A program made the position numbers and the translations under genes. A stretch of 64,000 nucleotides of DNA from Haemonchus contortus (taxonomy: Eukaryota; Nematoda; Chromadorea; Rhabditida; Trichostrongylidae). The DNA lies in contig LS997565.1 of NCBI GenBank assembly GCA_000469685.2, positions 20,357,240 through 20,421,239 on the forward strand, given 5' to 3'. Positions 22,885 to 35,736 of this stretch are shown here, piece after piece; the stretch's first letter is position 1, and each line of letters starts with the position of its first letter. The notes under the pieces were generated by a model. That model was not told the DNA's origin and did not search any database. It saw only the letters and a program-made list of their open reading frames with translations.

Positions 22885-23440
22885 AGAACTTGGAAGCACA
22901 GTTGACGATAATTTTGAACTACCCTTCTTGGATGAAAAGCTCAAGCGGGGTGTTAAATGGAGTGCATAGCAGGCAAAGAAATCGAGAAAGTTCGTCATCA
23001 GGCTTCTAAAAATAATGAAAATAGAGGTTACCATGACGGAAGTTGCATAGAAGGGTATTTGGACGAGATTTCAGTTATTGCGATTGCCTGAACGGCTAAC
23101 TACATCAAGCCAAAAAATTTCAAAATTGCCTCACACTATCCTCTCTTAAATGTTGGTGTTTCCATCATGGGTGTCCCTTGCGAGTGGTACAGCCTCTACA
23201 GTGTCTCGTTGAGACTCGTCCGCTTTTGGGTGTGACATACAGCTGAGACAATATTTGATCACTCATGATACTTATCTAAGCCGTTTTCCGATCTGGCAGT
23301 GCCACTTATAGTATATGAGGAAGCCACAGATCCTACTATGATAACAATTTTTATCGGCTCATTATCGACTGATCGACAAAACTTCAGTCCCGGATGGGAC
23401 TCGAACCCGCACTTGTACTTTCCAACAAAACATCAAGTCA
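22885..23440. repeat. Interspersed repeat family R2, copy 1
   Basis: It begins near GAAGCACAGTTGACGATAAT and contains GAGGTTACCATGACGGAAG, GGGTATTTGGACGAGATTTC and GACTACATCAAGCC-like strings, found again at 24.5 and 33.0 kb. The right part includes GGGACTCGAACC (minus-strand GGTTCGAGTCCC), a match to a polymerase III B box. It may be a SINE or a non-autonomous element with a SINE inserted. Confidence 0.5.
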
Positions 23441-23576
23441 AAAATTTTCATTGTTAACTGGACCTTCGACTGCTCTCAGGAGCGAACTGCAGATAGAGGG
23501 AAAGCCTATTACGAAAAGAAAGCCAATTCCAAGCTCATCATTTGGTTAAAAGGGCTATCCGAAGGATATATTAGAT

Positions 23577-23873
23577 ATGAAATATGTCGCTGTGGAGGGT
23601 ACAACGGCTATACGAAAAGGAACGAGCCGAGATGACCTCATCATCGTTTTTTGTTTTATTACTCTTTTAATGACTATGTCATCCGGCACGGATGACGAGA
23701 CACATCAAATATGCGAGCGAGTCGACGAATTGACGAAAAAGTCTTGCACGGCTCTTCTTAGGGGCTTAATGGTATCCGAAGGGTTGGGGGGTGAGAATGA
23801 GGGATTAGAGTGGAGAAAACAATCTGGGAATCCCACGGCTGCCATTATCGTTGCAGCGAAGCACTCCAGATAA
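23577..23873 (+). CDS. Small hypothetical ORF (98 codons)
   Basis: ATG-initiated ORF with a short hydrophobic stretch (IIVFCFITLLMTM) followed by a Cys-containing acidic part (ETHQICERVDELTKKSC). No splice sites, polyadenylation signal or known motif support it, and it lies between two repeat copies. It may be chance. Confidence 0.15.
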   Translation: MKYVAVEGTTAIRKGTSRDDLIIVFCFITLLMTMSSGTDDETHQICERVDELTKKSCTALLRGLMVSEGLGGENEGLEWRKQSGNPTAAIIVAAKHSR

Positions 23874-24494
23874 TTCTATTCAAAGGAGAAGCAATATGAA
23901 ACCGCTTGTGGAAAAAACCCAGTTGCACTTGCACCAAGACCGGGGCCTGATTTGCAATTAGGACGCCCACTTTCCTGCCCATTCTCATGCTTCTTATCGG
24001 ACAATGGTATTTCGTCGGAAATACTGCAATAGCCAATCTAAGGATCCTTCCAATACTGGATAACGAACGCCAACGTGAAAAATTTCGGGCGAAGCATTCT
24101 TTGAGCGGAAGCCTCTAAGAAAAAGTCCAAAATTTTGCACGGGTTCCGCCTATGAATGAGTTTTGAGGGTCACTCTCCCTACACAATCATTTCGTATTTG
24201 GGGTCTTCTGGGAAGAATTGGAAGTCTGACGCTCAGAGAAGAATTTCTTTCAAAGAAGAACCTGAAGATTCATGCGGAGGAACCTTCAGGAGCGGGGCAA
24301 TTAAATGTCATAAACACTTTGATGTTTATTCGAGGTGGAATCGTTCTTAAATGATTCTCTAATTACTTCATTTGCCGAATTACCCTATTAGGTCAGCAAG
24401 TTGATGGCTGACGTCTCTATGAAAGCAAAAATGCACAACTGGTCATAACTTTCGTTCGAGGTGTCCACGACTCTGTGAGAGAATGGAATGCGTA

Positions 24495-24985
24495 ATGTCT
24501 CCTAAAGACACAGCTCACAGTGATCCTTAGGTACCCTTTTTTATTCCGAAAGAGGGAGTATAGATTGAAGATAGTTCATTGGTAGTGAAAAAAGCGAGAA
24601 AATTTGCCGATTTCGCAGAAAAGCAGAAGTAGCGAAAATAGAGGTTGTACTAGATTACCATGAAGAAGCCGACGTGGAAGGGGTATTTGGACGAGTTTTC
24701 AGATGTTGCACTTGCTTAAAAAACTGACTACATCAACCCAAAAATGTCCTGACTGCCTTTGAACTTCCTACATGAGTTTCCTTGTGAGGGGTGCAGCATC
24801 TACAATGCCGTCGAAACTCGTCCGCGCATAAACCATCTACCGAACCAGACCATTTTTTGAGCCTTTTTAACGCCCTATCTTTCCAGTAATTCGGCCTGGC
24901 AGCTTCACTTACGGTATGGAGTGGGCCACAGATCTAACCTAGCGCAATCGCTCATAAGCGATTTTTATCGTGAAATGTACCTTTA
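24495..24985. repeat. Interspersed repeat family R2, copy 2
   Basis: Starts AAAGACACAGCTCACAGTGA, then AATAGAGGTTGTACTAGATTACC, GGGGTATTTGGACGAG, CTGACTACATCAACCC and AAACTCGTCCGC, in the same order as copy 1, with many substitutions. Confidence 0.5.
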
Positions 24986-25831
24986 AAAGAATGATTTGTG
25001 CCACACACAATATCGCTTAACTTTTTAAGGGAGCGTCGATTAAGTGGTTACGTGAATGGCAGCGGAACTAACATTGTTATTGCAGGCACTAAATTCTGCC
25101 CACCAAGGTACTTGCATTTTGAAGGACAGGGTTTTAGGAAAGAGGAAAATCACTGTTTTTGTAAGAGCTTATCTTAAGAAGGGCCGCTGTCGAAAGCGAA
25201 ATTTTATTGCCGGCGGTTTCTCCACAGCCGAATTTTTAATGGCCCATTTCCCGATACCGAACTCCTTGACGGCTTACAATAGAAGCAGCTGCAGCAGCTG
25301 GGATTAGATGCCTGTGTGGGTAATAGCAACTCTTCGACCAATCAAACACACGTTTTTCATTTGGCAGTCTACCAAGAGTGTCTGAGAAATAGCGATGGAA
25401 ACGAAAGATTTTCAAGAATCGGTTCTTATTGAGAATGGGTCTCCATCATAGCCGAAATCATGAATTTTCATAAAAGACACCGTGAAGGAAGGTTGAGAGA
25501 AAACATGGGAGATGACCTCGAACTTCAATAGTTCAAAGGACGTGGAAGGAGACACGGGAAATTCTTCGCGTAATGTCTCAGAGGAGGAGTTTGAAAAGCA
25601 AACAGCTCGCTGGTGGCAAACGATGCTGAGTCAGAATAGTGCCGATTCACGTCAACTTCGAATCACTGGAAAATCTAGTTCATCATTCTATGGGCATTCG
25701 TGCCGGGTATGACGAATATGGGATTTTGAGTTTAATTGCTGTCGGGTTCTGCAGAGTAGGATGTCTATAGGATCCCAATTGCACTAGAGAAAAAACGAAC
25801 GAAGTTTATAACCTCTGCGATGAGTGACGGC

Positions 25832-26115
25832 TAAAGGGTAAAGTTGAAGACATTGATCAATCCCGTCTCAGGGATGCGCCCACGCATTCGACTTCCATTC
25901 AGAATCGTAGTGGCGCATTGGATCGTATGTGGTCCATATAATGACCTGAGTTGTGGCCAGCCGATGTACAGGTCAGTGCTTTTATCCTTCCAAACAATTC
26001 TGGAGCCCATTAACCGATCGAGGAGGGATTGGAGGCTTGGGGACCCCATACCGATATCCAGAGCTCGAACCAGGGACTATGCAGGTGTGAAGTGCGCCAC
26101 TTGCCACTGCCCCAA
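25832..26115 (-). mobile_element. tRNA-derived SINE, minus orientation
   Basis: Body strings ATTCAGAATCGTAGTGGCGC, GGCCAGCCGATGTACAGG and GTCAGTGCTTTTATCC match the family. The right end carries CGCCACTTGCCACTG, the reverse of the A-box region, and a mutated B box (GCTCGAACC). Confidence 0.7.
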
Positions 26116-27255
26116 CGGCGCTCTTTGCATTGACTACATATGCATATTACATATATACATATTGATCGCCCAACCTGTCTCTAGATTGGCATAATTTTGA
26201 TTCTGATGAATCCATCTGCTGGCTAGCGAACGCCGGATGTCGGTTGCTTTCGGTGGTAATCACTCCATAGAAAATGCCGCAGGTGGGCCATCTATTTCTC
26301 ATCATTATTTATACATAATGACCATTAGATACCATAATTTGGAACAAATAAGTGAAAGAGGGTAGAGATTGATAGGCAGAAGTAGCGGTAGAAGAGAAAT
26401 GGTAACCGATTACTTCAAGACTAACGGAAGGAAAAAAGTTTGCCGACTTTCTAATAAACTAAAAAGCCCATTTTGATTCCCTAAAACCAACCTGTCATGC
26501 AATGACACATAGTTTGTTTATGTATTTTCTGAAAAGCCTAAAAACTTTCCTCCCCCAATATGCCCAACGGCATGGGAGGACCTGAGTCTAAGTCTGAGTA
26601 AGTAAAACTTCCCCGACTATCTATGGGGTTGTTGAGTAAGCAGGTTTGAAGAGCTCGACAAAAGAGAAACAATGAATGAGATAAAAACGAAAACGAAAAG
26701 AACGGACGATGCAGTGCTTCGATGATGAGCAAGAATGGAATGCAAATCAGGAATGCAGTCGAATGCCGCAGCCGTGAGCATGATCTTACTCTGACCGTCT
26801 CCAAACGATTTAGGTGCTCTCACTTGCAAAACGAAACCGATTTCGGTAATTTATGTTTGCCAGTACGACTCCATAAGGGATAATTTCTCTCCTGGAATCC
26901 TGAATGGGAGTTGAAAATTGCGAGATGCATCCCACATTGAGTAGCTCTGAGTCAAAAAGAGAGACCGGACCGATAAAGGGTTCATCGTATAGACGTAATC
27001 TTGAATGGAACCGTGTCTGAAGCTCATTATGTTGTCCCCCTTCCTTTAGAGGCTACTTGCACCTACTGCTCTTCCTCCCATACTTACTTCATCCAAAGAG
27101 ATCGAAAGTTTGAGATCCCAAAAGCTGCCACGAGAAATTTGAGCTGGTTTAATGTCTGTGTTTTCTGAATTTCGTTTTGGAGAGATTTGGAATGTCCCAT
27201 GGTGAGCTGTCGGTCTGTCAATCGGTGAGTGTCAATCGTTGCAGTAGAACTTTCA

Positions 27256-27565
27256 TCCAGATAGCCTAGTGGCAAGTGGTGACGCACCACTGCGCGCGCG
27301 TGGTTGCGGATTCGAACCCCGATTGATACCCGCCCATGCAACCAAACCTTCCCACCCTCCGGGTTTCGCTAGTTGTAACCAGAATCGTCTGGGAGGATAA
27401 AAGCGCTGACTTGTACAACGGCTGACCACCTCTAATCGCCACAGACCATACTAAAATTTTCTACGCCACTCCGACTATGAGTGGAGGTCGAATGTGGAGA
27501 GCACCCCTCAAATGAGATTGATCAATTCCCGAAGGCCTCATCCATTTATCATTACTCTTTTATCT
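27256..27565 (+). mobile_element. tRNA-derived SINE, plus orientation, full length
   Basis: The tRNA-like head shows an A box in TAGCCTAGTGGCAAGTGG (27262-27279) and a B box in GGATTCGAACC (27308-27318). The body continues (TGGGAGGATAAAAGCGCTGAC, GAGATTGATCAATTCCCG) to a TTTATC-like tail. It is the reverse complement of the minus copies, so the 5' end is the tRNA head. Confidence 0.75.
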
Positions 27566-27599
27566 ATACATTTATCTCGAATGTATTCCCGAGGAGGTA

Positions 27600-30500
27600 A
27601 ATTAGAATTGGCGAGACGCCAAGGAGGAATTGCTCGACAGCTACTAGATAAGGCGATACTCAAGACACCGTCTGAAATCTTCGACGAGATGTCTCCGTTT
27701 TCATAAACGATTTCGATTGGGGTCTGATCAGAAGATTCCAATTGAAGACTTCAGAAACACATACAATAAACAAGTGGCTTGCTCTTATGCACCTACCGTT
27801 CTCTTGTTCGAAGTACTATAAAACAGAGTAAAACAGATAGGATAAAGGTCGGTGAAGCGGTTGATCTTGGTGGAGTTCTTGGTGAAGGCGCTGCAGACAC
27901 TCAGAGCGTAATGAGACTGCGATGAAAGAATGGTGTACTCGGGTAGTGATTACGTGGCAGGAAATTGGCAGTGCAATTTGTGAAACTGTACACTTATAGG
28001 AAACCAAAGAAGTGAGGATTCATACCGGTTTTTGAGGATTACATCTACATTCTTTTAAAAGTCAGAAACGATTGCCACCTTCGTCCTTAGGAAGTGAGCA
28101 AGAAGCTTTATAACTAAAGCCGTTCTTTGTCTTTTGAAATACCTTGTGGAAGCCTCCGCCGTCTACCTGGTTTGAAGCTCTGAAAGATTTGGCACCTATC
28201 TAACACCGTACCGTTTCGACGAGGTATATGTGCTCCGTCTATCCATGGAATTAGAAAATTCCTGAGAAAAATCCAAAAACAATAGAAATGGCTAAAAGAG
28301 CCCACAAGTATTATACAGCTCTTTCAGTTGATTGTGAGACAGTTCTTGTTCGTATTTCCTGGCCACGGAAAGTATATGTACATAGTTAGCCCTAGATCGA
28401 AATGGGGCAAGGATTGGAGTGCTTCATATACCTGTGGGTGAAGAATTAGGTTACTGATGTAAGATGTGGATCAACCAATGGAAACCAAATAAGCGTTGCG
28501 TGGAAGAAAGGAGCTCATTAGGATGATTCGAATATAGGGTGCATCAAGAAAGGTAGCGAAAAATGTCAAAGGCTGAGATAAGTAGTGCTGGACAATGATA
28601 AAAAACGTAAAAAACAGCTCCAACTCGCTGAAATGTGGGCACTGTGATGGGTGTACCACTGGATGCGATTAGGAGGGACGCAAAGGGTGAATTGAGATTC
28701 CAAACCTATACTATTTAGTTGAATACGAAGAAAAAAGACTGTGTGGAACTCCTCAGGGAGTATATGACTATTCTTTGAAGGACAGCAATTTGATGTATTC
28801 ACTAAGAAATCTCGAGCTACTCAAAGATGATATGAATATACGCCACCTTGGTGAAACTCACATCAACTGAGGTTAGGCTTCCGGGTGTTTGGGAGGAGGA
28901 AAAAACGACAACTTGAAAAACGGCCCGAGAAGAAGCAACAGAAAAGTTAGGAGGAAGAAGAGCAGTCCTATGACATTTGTATGCCGCGGTGATAAACATG
29001 TTGTGACGAATGCCTCACTATCAGTGATATCCGCGGTTATGACGTTCCAAGAAGACTTTTTGGTTAAAACTGGCTTTATGTTGCACCAAAGTAACAAAAT
29101 TTTATCAATCGAAGTGCAAAGAGAAACACCGCGGACAATCATTTTTCATCGACCAGGGGTTTTCTTTTCGATTCACAAATTCAGTCGGTCACACGGTGAA
29201 TTACAATTTATCACATCCTAATGACAGAGCTCACGAACAATTGCTGGCCGTTTTTCCATTGTACTTCAAGGCAGAAGGAATATTTTGTGACAGCTGAACT
29301 GCAAAGGTAGGAAGACCTGGTCTTTCTGATAACTCGCATGACAACGTGAATGAAACGAACTCGGGAGAAATACAATCCTCCTCCTCATAGAGGATGCCAT
29401 CCTTGGTCAGTAAAGGGTCGGTCTCCAGAGGTCTTTGCAAAAAGAGCTCCTAGGTAGCTTTGCTCATCAACGAGATCTTTCGAGAGATTCGGGTCCGAAA
29501 TAAATGGAGCTTCCAGAGTGAAAAATAGCAGCAGGGCACTTTCTATTACAGCTTCTTTCGCAAAAATCTGCCTAGTGACATTCAAGGGTTACGAACCCCC
29601 CAGAGAACAATGTCCGACGATGTAAACAGGGGCTAAACATAGGCTGAAACCCCTTAGAATTCCGGAAGTGCTTTCGGTAAGCAGCCGAGAAAAAATGAGT
29701 AGATAAATAAATGGCGTATAAGTGAAATGCATCGGAAAAGAAAAGTGATGTGGGAAAAAATAAAATAAGGTTTCCATAAATAGAGGACCATCTTAGAGAA
29801 AACTGAAAAATATCTCCTTGAAAAACTTTTAGAGTATTTTTGATCAGTGGCTAGACTGATTTCCATATAAACTCGATTAGCCACGGACTTGCAACACTGC
29901 TAAAAATTCTCTCTGTGGTGAGAAGAACGGCAATCAAACATGCGAATTGGACATCTAGCCGACGACTCGTTGTAGATGTGATGGCAGTTCGGAATTGGTG
30001 GCTGTCAACACTTTTTTCTCGTTTCCCATGCGAAGAGGAGGACTTGCTTCCAAATGAACAGAGCCCCCAAAGTGAAAAATAGCCGCTCGGGGTTTTCTAT
30101 TTCAAAGACGCCTCGAACACCTCGTTCTGCTGTTTGTTTTTCGAACACTCTGAAATCGAAACCACGGTATGTAAACAAACTCGGAAGCCCTTGATTGAGC
30201 AGAGCACAAGAATCTGGCAATTTTCGGAAGGTGAGCACTACTTAGGATCGACTCCATTGGAGAATCATATGAGAGAAAGTACGTAGTTTCTCTCTGCTTT
30301 GCACTTTGCAAAATTGTAAGAAATTTCAGATCGTTTAGATACGTTTTGTTTTGAAGAAAAGATACGCCGTAGCCCGACATGACAAATGCCACACGTCATT
30401 TTGTCTTGGGTTGTGCAAGAACAATTGATAGTCAGTCTTTTAGAGATGAATTTCCAGTTTCCCTTCACGTTTTTACGACCTTCTTAAAGCTCATGTTCTT

Positions 30501-30850
30501 GCGCACATTTCGATTTACAACATCGTCTCTCTAGAATGGCACTTATGCATGAATGGAAACTTCTGGCCGAATATCTTTTGAGATGGACTCCAATGGAGCC
30601 CCTATATTTGAGTCGTTCTCATAAGCGCCCCACGGAAGTCGTTTTCTTTTTTTGTGGGGATTAGCATCTAAGAAATGAATCTCGAGAAGGAAAACAAGGG
30701 AAATACATATATGGAAAAACTCGGTCACATCAACGACATACTGTCAATTCTCTAAGCCGATAGACTTTCAGTCTCCTATAATGTGGAAAGGAGGCAACAG
30801 AAAGCCTATTGGCATAGAGACTCACCTTTTCCCCTTATTTTCTAACAAAT
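27600..30850. other. Unassigned region with coding-like fragments
   Basis: Several minus-strand ORFs look protein-like (one near 29585-29385 with KEAVIESALLLFFTLEAPF, one near 30238-30005 with a similar LFFTLGALFIWKQ, one near 30728-30543 with a hydrophobic start) but lack joining splice phases. The first two resemble each other, so they may be copies of a repeat or of an old coding element. No gene model is offered. Confidence 0.3.
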
Positions 30851-30852
30851 CA

Positions 30853-31130
30853 GGGTATAAAGAATAAAGGGTAAAATCTTGGGCGTTTGTCAATCCCGTC
30901 TGTGACCCCGCATTCAAGTTCCATTCAAAATCGTAGTGGCGCATTGAATGTGTATGTGGCCCAAAAAAAATAACTTTAAAGGTCAGCCGATAAGTCAGCG
31001 CTTTTATCCTCCTAGACAAGTTTGGTATCAATTAACCGACCCCGGTGAGACGGAAGGCATGGTTGGCCCAGGCGGATATCGATCCGGGATTCGAACTCGT
31101 CGACCCATTGTCATGGCGTAAAATATGACA
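30853..31130 (-). mobile_element. tRNA-derived SINE, minus orientation
   Basis: Family body (ATTCAAAATCGTAGTGGCGC, AGTCAGCGCTTTTATCC, GACCCCGG) and a recognisable reversed B box (GGGATTCGAAC) near 31089. The A-box end is truncated or decayed. Confidence 0.7.
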
Positions 31131-32109
31131 TTCCCGTCAGATATGAGACTCCATATAACAAATTTTAAGTTCTGATATTCTTGTTGACTGCAGCTATTTC
31201 ACCGCAGTACGTGATGAGAAAGCCTCACTAGTTGGTGAATCATGCACAAAACGTCGGAATCGTTCTCGAACTCGTACTTGTGCTGTCTGGGCACCATGCT
31301 CTTTCTCCCTTGACTACCATGACCCAGCGTGCACTCACGTGCCTAATCGCCTTCAGGTCGTAGCTTACTAGCGCTTACACGTCCAACGCGATGAGCCGGT
31401 CAGCCAGTATGCATAAAAACTTCGGGTGCCAAAAATCAAAATGTCTCGAGCACATATATTATAATAATGTTTATTCGTAACCAATTGTCTGCAATGGTAG
31501 GTTTTCTTGCAGAATACAAAGCTACCGGTGTATTATCTCTGATATGTTCAAGATGGTGAAGGTGCATTCAGTGTAACTTGGGAAAATTACAGAACGGTAA
31601 AAACCTACGTGATCCTGGAGGACCATATAATAGAAGGTTACTAAGGTAAGAGATTCCGAGAAGCAGGATGAATCATAGACAAAACAGAAGTGTTAAAAAG
31701 ACAAACTTTCTCAGACATGGAACTTCTAGAATAGTGCGTTTATGAGTGAGTTGATCTTAATCCTGAGTAATCCATCAAAAGTATGGCTAAAGGAGCTAGA
31801 CTTTTAAAAACTGCGGGTTGGGTGAATTGCCAAGGGAAAGCTCCATTGCCACTTGTATCGTATGCAGGGGTTCTGCATCATTTCTTTTGTCAGCAGAGAG
31901 CATAGGGTAGGAACACTATGTAGACTGCTGACTCTTCTAGATGAAAGCGCACATATTCCCGATTTTTTTGCTGACTCTGATACTGAAGTCGAGACATGAT
32001 CACCCTCTCTGGAACATGGTAATTCTAAAAAACTACACTCCACCCCACAGAGTCTAGCTCGTCAAAGAGTGGTGCCCTTGAGAGCTACCTAGCCGCATTA
32101 GCACCGAGG

Positions 32110-32800
32110 AACGCTATACAGCGTATATCTTAACCGTACCACTGCACATTGAGCAGACTGCTTGCTGAATTCGAGCAGAGCAGAAGAAAACGCGCCGCGT
32201 GCGGAGCATCCAAGAATATCCAGGGAGTAGTGAAGAAGACAAAGAACCTTCGGCTCCGCGCTCACCTTTTCGACACTGCTGTCCTTCCTACTCTGACGTA
32301 AGATTCGGAGGCTTGGACTCTACGAAAGCAGAATGAGCATGCTGTCAGCATTACTCAAAGGACGATGCTCAGAATTCCTTTATACACGCAAGTGCAGAAG
32401 GGAAATTGGAGTTCCGAGCTTCGTCAACGAACGAAGATCAGGGAATCCGTTGATTACGCCAAGAATCGAAGATCAGGTGTGCCCGTCACGTTATGCGATA
32501 TAGTGATCACGTTGGACCAGGGCGGTTACTGGGTGGATACCTGGGGACATCAAACGAACTCCAGGACGTCCGCCACCGAGATGGTCAGACTTCTTCACGA
32601 TAGCTCTGAACGGAAGGATGTTAGACCTCGTGTAATTGAAGCGAGGACAATTTACTGGGCCACTCTGGCTTGTGGCAGGGACGAATGGAGACGTTGCTGG
32701 TGCCCGCTCAGGAAGTCGATGATCATCGAATCGACAGGTGATGCAGGTGATGAGCAATTGAAGATGGAAAGAGATGGACAAAATAGAAGTAACCCTGCTG
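32110..32800 (+). mobile_element. RTE-type non-LTR retrotransposon, 5'-truncated 3' fragment
   Basis: Conceptual translation gives LFDTAVLPTLT and SEAWTLRKQNEHAVS, an in-frame stop between them, then RTMLRIPLYTQVQKG, ELRQRTKIRESVDYAKNRRS and RDEWRRCWCPL. This is the conserved region downstream of the reverse transcriptase in nematode RTE-clade endonuclease/reverse-transcriptase ORFs. The open frame 32365-32817 is part of this remnant, not a host gene. A short GATGCAGGTGATG repeat follows, as is common at RTE 3' ends. Confidence 0.8.
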
Positions 32801-33037
32801 CAGTATCGTGCTGCTAACTAACATTAGAGCACATTAACTGTTTCCGACAAAATGCACAGTACGAGTACATACTTTTCATTATGAGCGTAATTTCTTTCAA
32901 ACATAAAAAATTCACTTGAAAAGCGAGAAAACGTGTGCACTTTGTAAAAACATCCAGCTAGCTGGCTTATAGGTGATGGAGTGACTTCTCCTCTTGAACC
33001 TGGGCATACACTTCGCATACAAACGAGAAGTGCTATT

Positions 33038-33330
33038 TTCTAAAGGCACAGTTCACGATAGTTTTGAGGCACCCTTTTCAGGTTGAAAAACGGAAGTTTT
33101 TATAGAGAATAGTACATCGAATAGACGAAGAAAGCGTAAAAACCCGTTGACTTGGCTAAAGATAAATGCTCGCTAAAAACAATGGAAATTGATGCCGTAC
33201 GAGATCACCATGACGGGAGTGCCGAAGAAAGGGTATTCAGACGAGATTTTTCTTGTTGTAGTTGTGCGAAGAGCTGGCTACATTAAGCCACAATTCTCCA
33301 TTACTGCCTTCCCCTGTCACCATGAATGAT
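33038..33330. repeat. Interspersed repeat family R2, copy 3
   Basis: Begins AAAGGCACAGTTCACGATAG and continues GATCACCATGACGGGAGTGC, AAAGGGTATTCAGACGAG and GGCTACATTAAGCC, matching copies 1 and 2. Confidence 0.6.
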
Positions 33331-33339
33331 GAGAAAATG

Positions 33340-34480
33340 TTTCAAGTTCCAACATAAGAGCCCTTGAGATGATCTAATGTTTATAAAAAAGGTATTTTCA
33401 ACCGTATTCATCGTAAAGGTGAGCAAGAGATAGGTTTCAAGCTGCTGTGTTGCCCCTTTATGGCCCTATAAAGTTACCAATGTTATTCAAAAGGTAATTC
33501 TCAGTGATTTCATCAGATTGTTTCCTTCCACGCTGGCGGACAATGGTTGTTCATGAAATACCCATGTCATTTTTGCTCCCATAACCTTATACGAGTCAGC
33601 AGCGTACTATAGCGTCGCTGTGGTGATGAGTTTACGTTCATAGAGATGAATAGAAAACCCTTTAAGGAAAAGGCCCTTGATGTTGTAAATCATTCGCTAC
33701 TTCCCAATCTTCGAGCGGCAGGTTAGTCAAAGTCCCTTACAATTAGCCCCTCATACGAGTGTGCTGAAAAAAGATGAGCTTTCTGCATTTGGATGGGAGA
33801 GTTTCCAATACGAATTGCTTCCCCAGAGCTCTAATTCGTTCTAGATGGTTGTGAGTCAGTGAGTTAGCTTTTTTCCTTTGAAAGCCACACTAGTATCTCC
33901 AAGATGCTACCCAGAAGTCTACGCAACTAGTAGACTATTGTTGCCTTCTGTGAACGTCGATGGCTCTTCAAATAGCAGTACCTAAAGGAGAAGCTGCAAT
34001 TCCGCTTCCGACTGTTTGAATGAAGAAATGTTTTCTCTGCTTGGCGTTTGTTCTTCTATTAAACATCTTGGATTTTTTCAGCGGCGCCTGTCGTCTGATT
34101 GTGGTAAGACTCCTTCAGAGCTGCACCTATTAACAATAATCGCATTACTATTATTGGGATGATACTACATGAAGCCTTTTCCGTAGCGAGTATGGGTCTG
34201 TGGGAACTTTTTCTCGAATGCCTCTCAAGCTCGGGTCTGCGAAAACAAATTGGTAGCTTGCTCAAAAATTTATTCGGGGAGGGGCATGCGTGAAGCAGGC
34301 GGTGCTGGAGCACAAGTCGCGTTTGAGCGAGTGCTGCATAATGCACACTATCGACTGGTTTGCACTTATAACAAGGTCGGAATATTTCGGCCACCTCTTA
34401 TTTATGTGACTCTGTGAGAAGGGCTGAGCAAAACCTGGTCAGAACGATTTTTTATGGCAGTGCTATAGTAGAAACTGACA
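33340..34480. other. Unassigned region upstream of the PAN-like gene
   Basis: No gene is supported. A minus-strand ORF at 34394-34059 (111 codons) is basic and low in structure. Without splice or homology signal I treat it as chance or repeat-derived. Confidence 0.3.
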
Positions 34481-34503
34481 TTTCAGAGGCGAGTCTTCTT
34501 ACT

Positions 34504-35713
34504 ATGATGTGGCCAAGTAAAAAGCTTGCAGTGGTCATTTTCGTCTTGCAGGTATTTTCCTTCGCTTATGCCTCATTCGTCCTTTTTCTCGATAGATTCC
34601 AGCAATTCACTTGAACCTACCCACAATGAACATTATTCATCACGATTACCCTTGAATAGTGCTTTGCCCGTTGCAATTAGGTCAGAACTGAAACATCAAA
34701 GTCTGTAACTTTATCGGGGTGACGAATAAAGGGAGAACGCTGAGCCACAGATGGGACACCAATCTGCCAGTATTTACGGAAACAATCTAACAATTTTCTT
34801 CTGCCAAAGTTTCCAATACACACCTTGAATTCCCTTAGAGGCTTGGGACATTAATGGCGCCATAATGGAAAAATGTTCCCAACTGCGGCTGACGAATTCG
34901 AAACAGAGTTGTGTACTTTATGAAGTTTTATTCACTTGGAGTCAGGTCAAATGAATAATCCTACGAAAGGTTGAAATGATTCAAAATACTACTGACGTTT
35001 CTTTGATAGTCAGTTAAAAGAATCGTAGACGTCAGCGATTTCAGGAGTATCAAAGCGCACGAAGAGGGTCGTTTCAGGTCTATCCATCGCGTTCCTGCAC
35101 TTTTACCCAACTATGTGCAGCGTCAGTTGATTATTATGAAATGGATCTTGGAAATCTAGATACTATGTCTCTATACGATTGCTTAAAAGCATGTTACTTG
35201 GACGAGACCTGCGACTGTACTCGATTTGAATCTGTACGTTTCAGTGCTGTGTTTACTTGAATTTGATTGAATATTACCACGGGCCATCTACTACTCGCCG
35301 TCTGCTCTATCTATTGGACAGTCCTTCATAGAGAATAATTGATGAAAATCAGGAATGATGTGACAAATAGATGGAGCATGATCTCGAATTCAACCAACGG
35401 TATTGCAATTTATTTGTGATACAGTATCACATATGATAATATATCACAAATAAAAGATGGTAACGTCAGTGAGCGCTGCCTAATTAGAATCGAAGATCAA
35501 CATGTAAGTACTACAGGTTGTGAGTGTGCATTGTGTGTTACACAATTGTTAGGCAAAAGTCATTTAATAATATTCATATCTAAGGGCACATGTGGGCGTA
35601 TGCAGAACTTCTCCGTCATAGAAGCTGACTCCACTGACTGCTTCTTCTATAGAATTGAACGAGACTCCATTGCAAATCCAGAGCAGTGCAAACCAGTATC
35701 AGCTTTGCTCTGA
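34504..35713 (+). CDS. Small cysteine-rich, PAN/apple-like secreted protein (incomplete model)
   Basis: Exon 34504-34551 encodes a signal-peptide start (MMWPSKKLAVVIFVLQ) after a GACATTTCAG acceptor. Exon 34839-34945 encodes EKCSQLRLTNSKQSCVLYEV. Exon 35045-35233 encodes SRSCTFTQLC followed by YDCLKACYLDETCDCTRF. Exon 35606-35713 encodes DSTDCFFYRIERD and ends in TGA. The last three exons join in phase. The first and second do not (phase 0 versus 1), so at least one exon in 34552-34838 is missing. The CLKAC...C.C spacing with a later C.FYRI is PAN/apple-like, a fold used for protein or sugar binding outside the cell. AATAAA lies at 35737-35742. A downstream acceptor at 35626 also gives an open frame, so the last exon is not certain. 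Confidence 0.55.
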
Positions 35714-35736
35714 CCTCACAACTCCTCACAGAGTGA

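Noticed and set aside
32365..32817. 150-codon ORF as a host gene
   Set aside because: Its translation is the 3' region of an RTE retrotransposon ORF, preceded by an in-frame stop.
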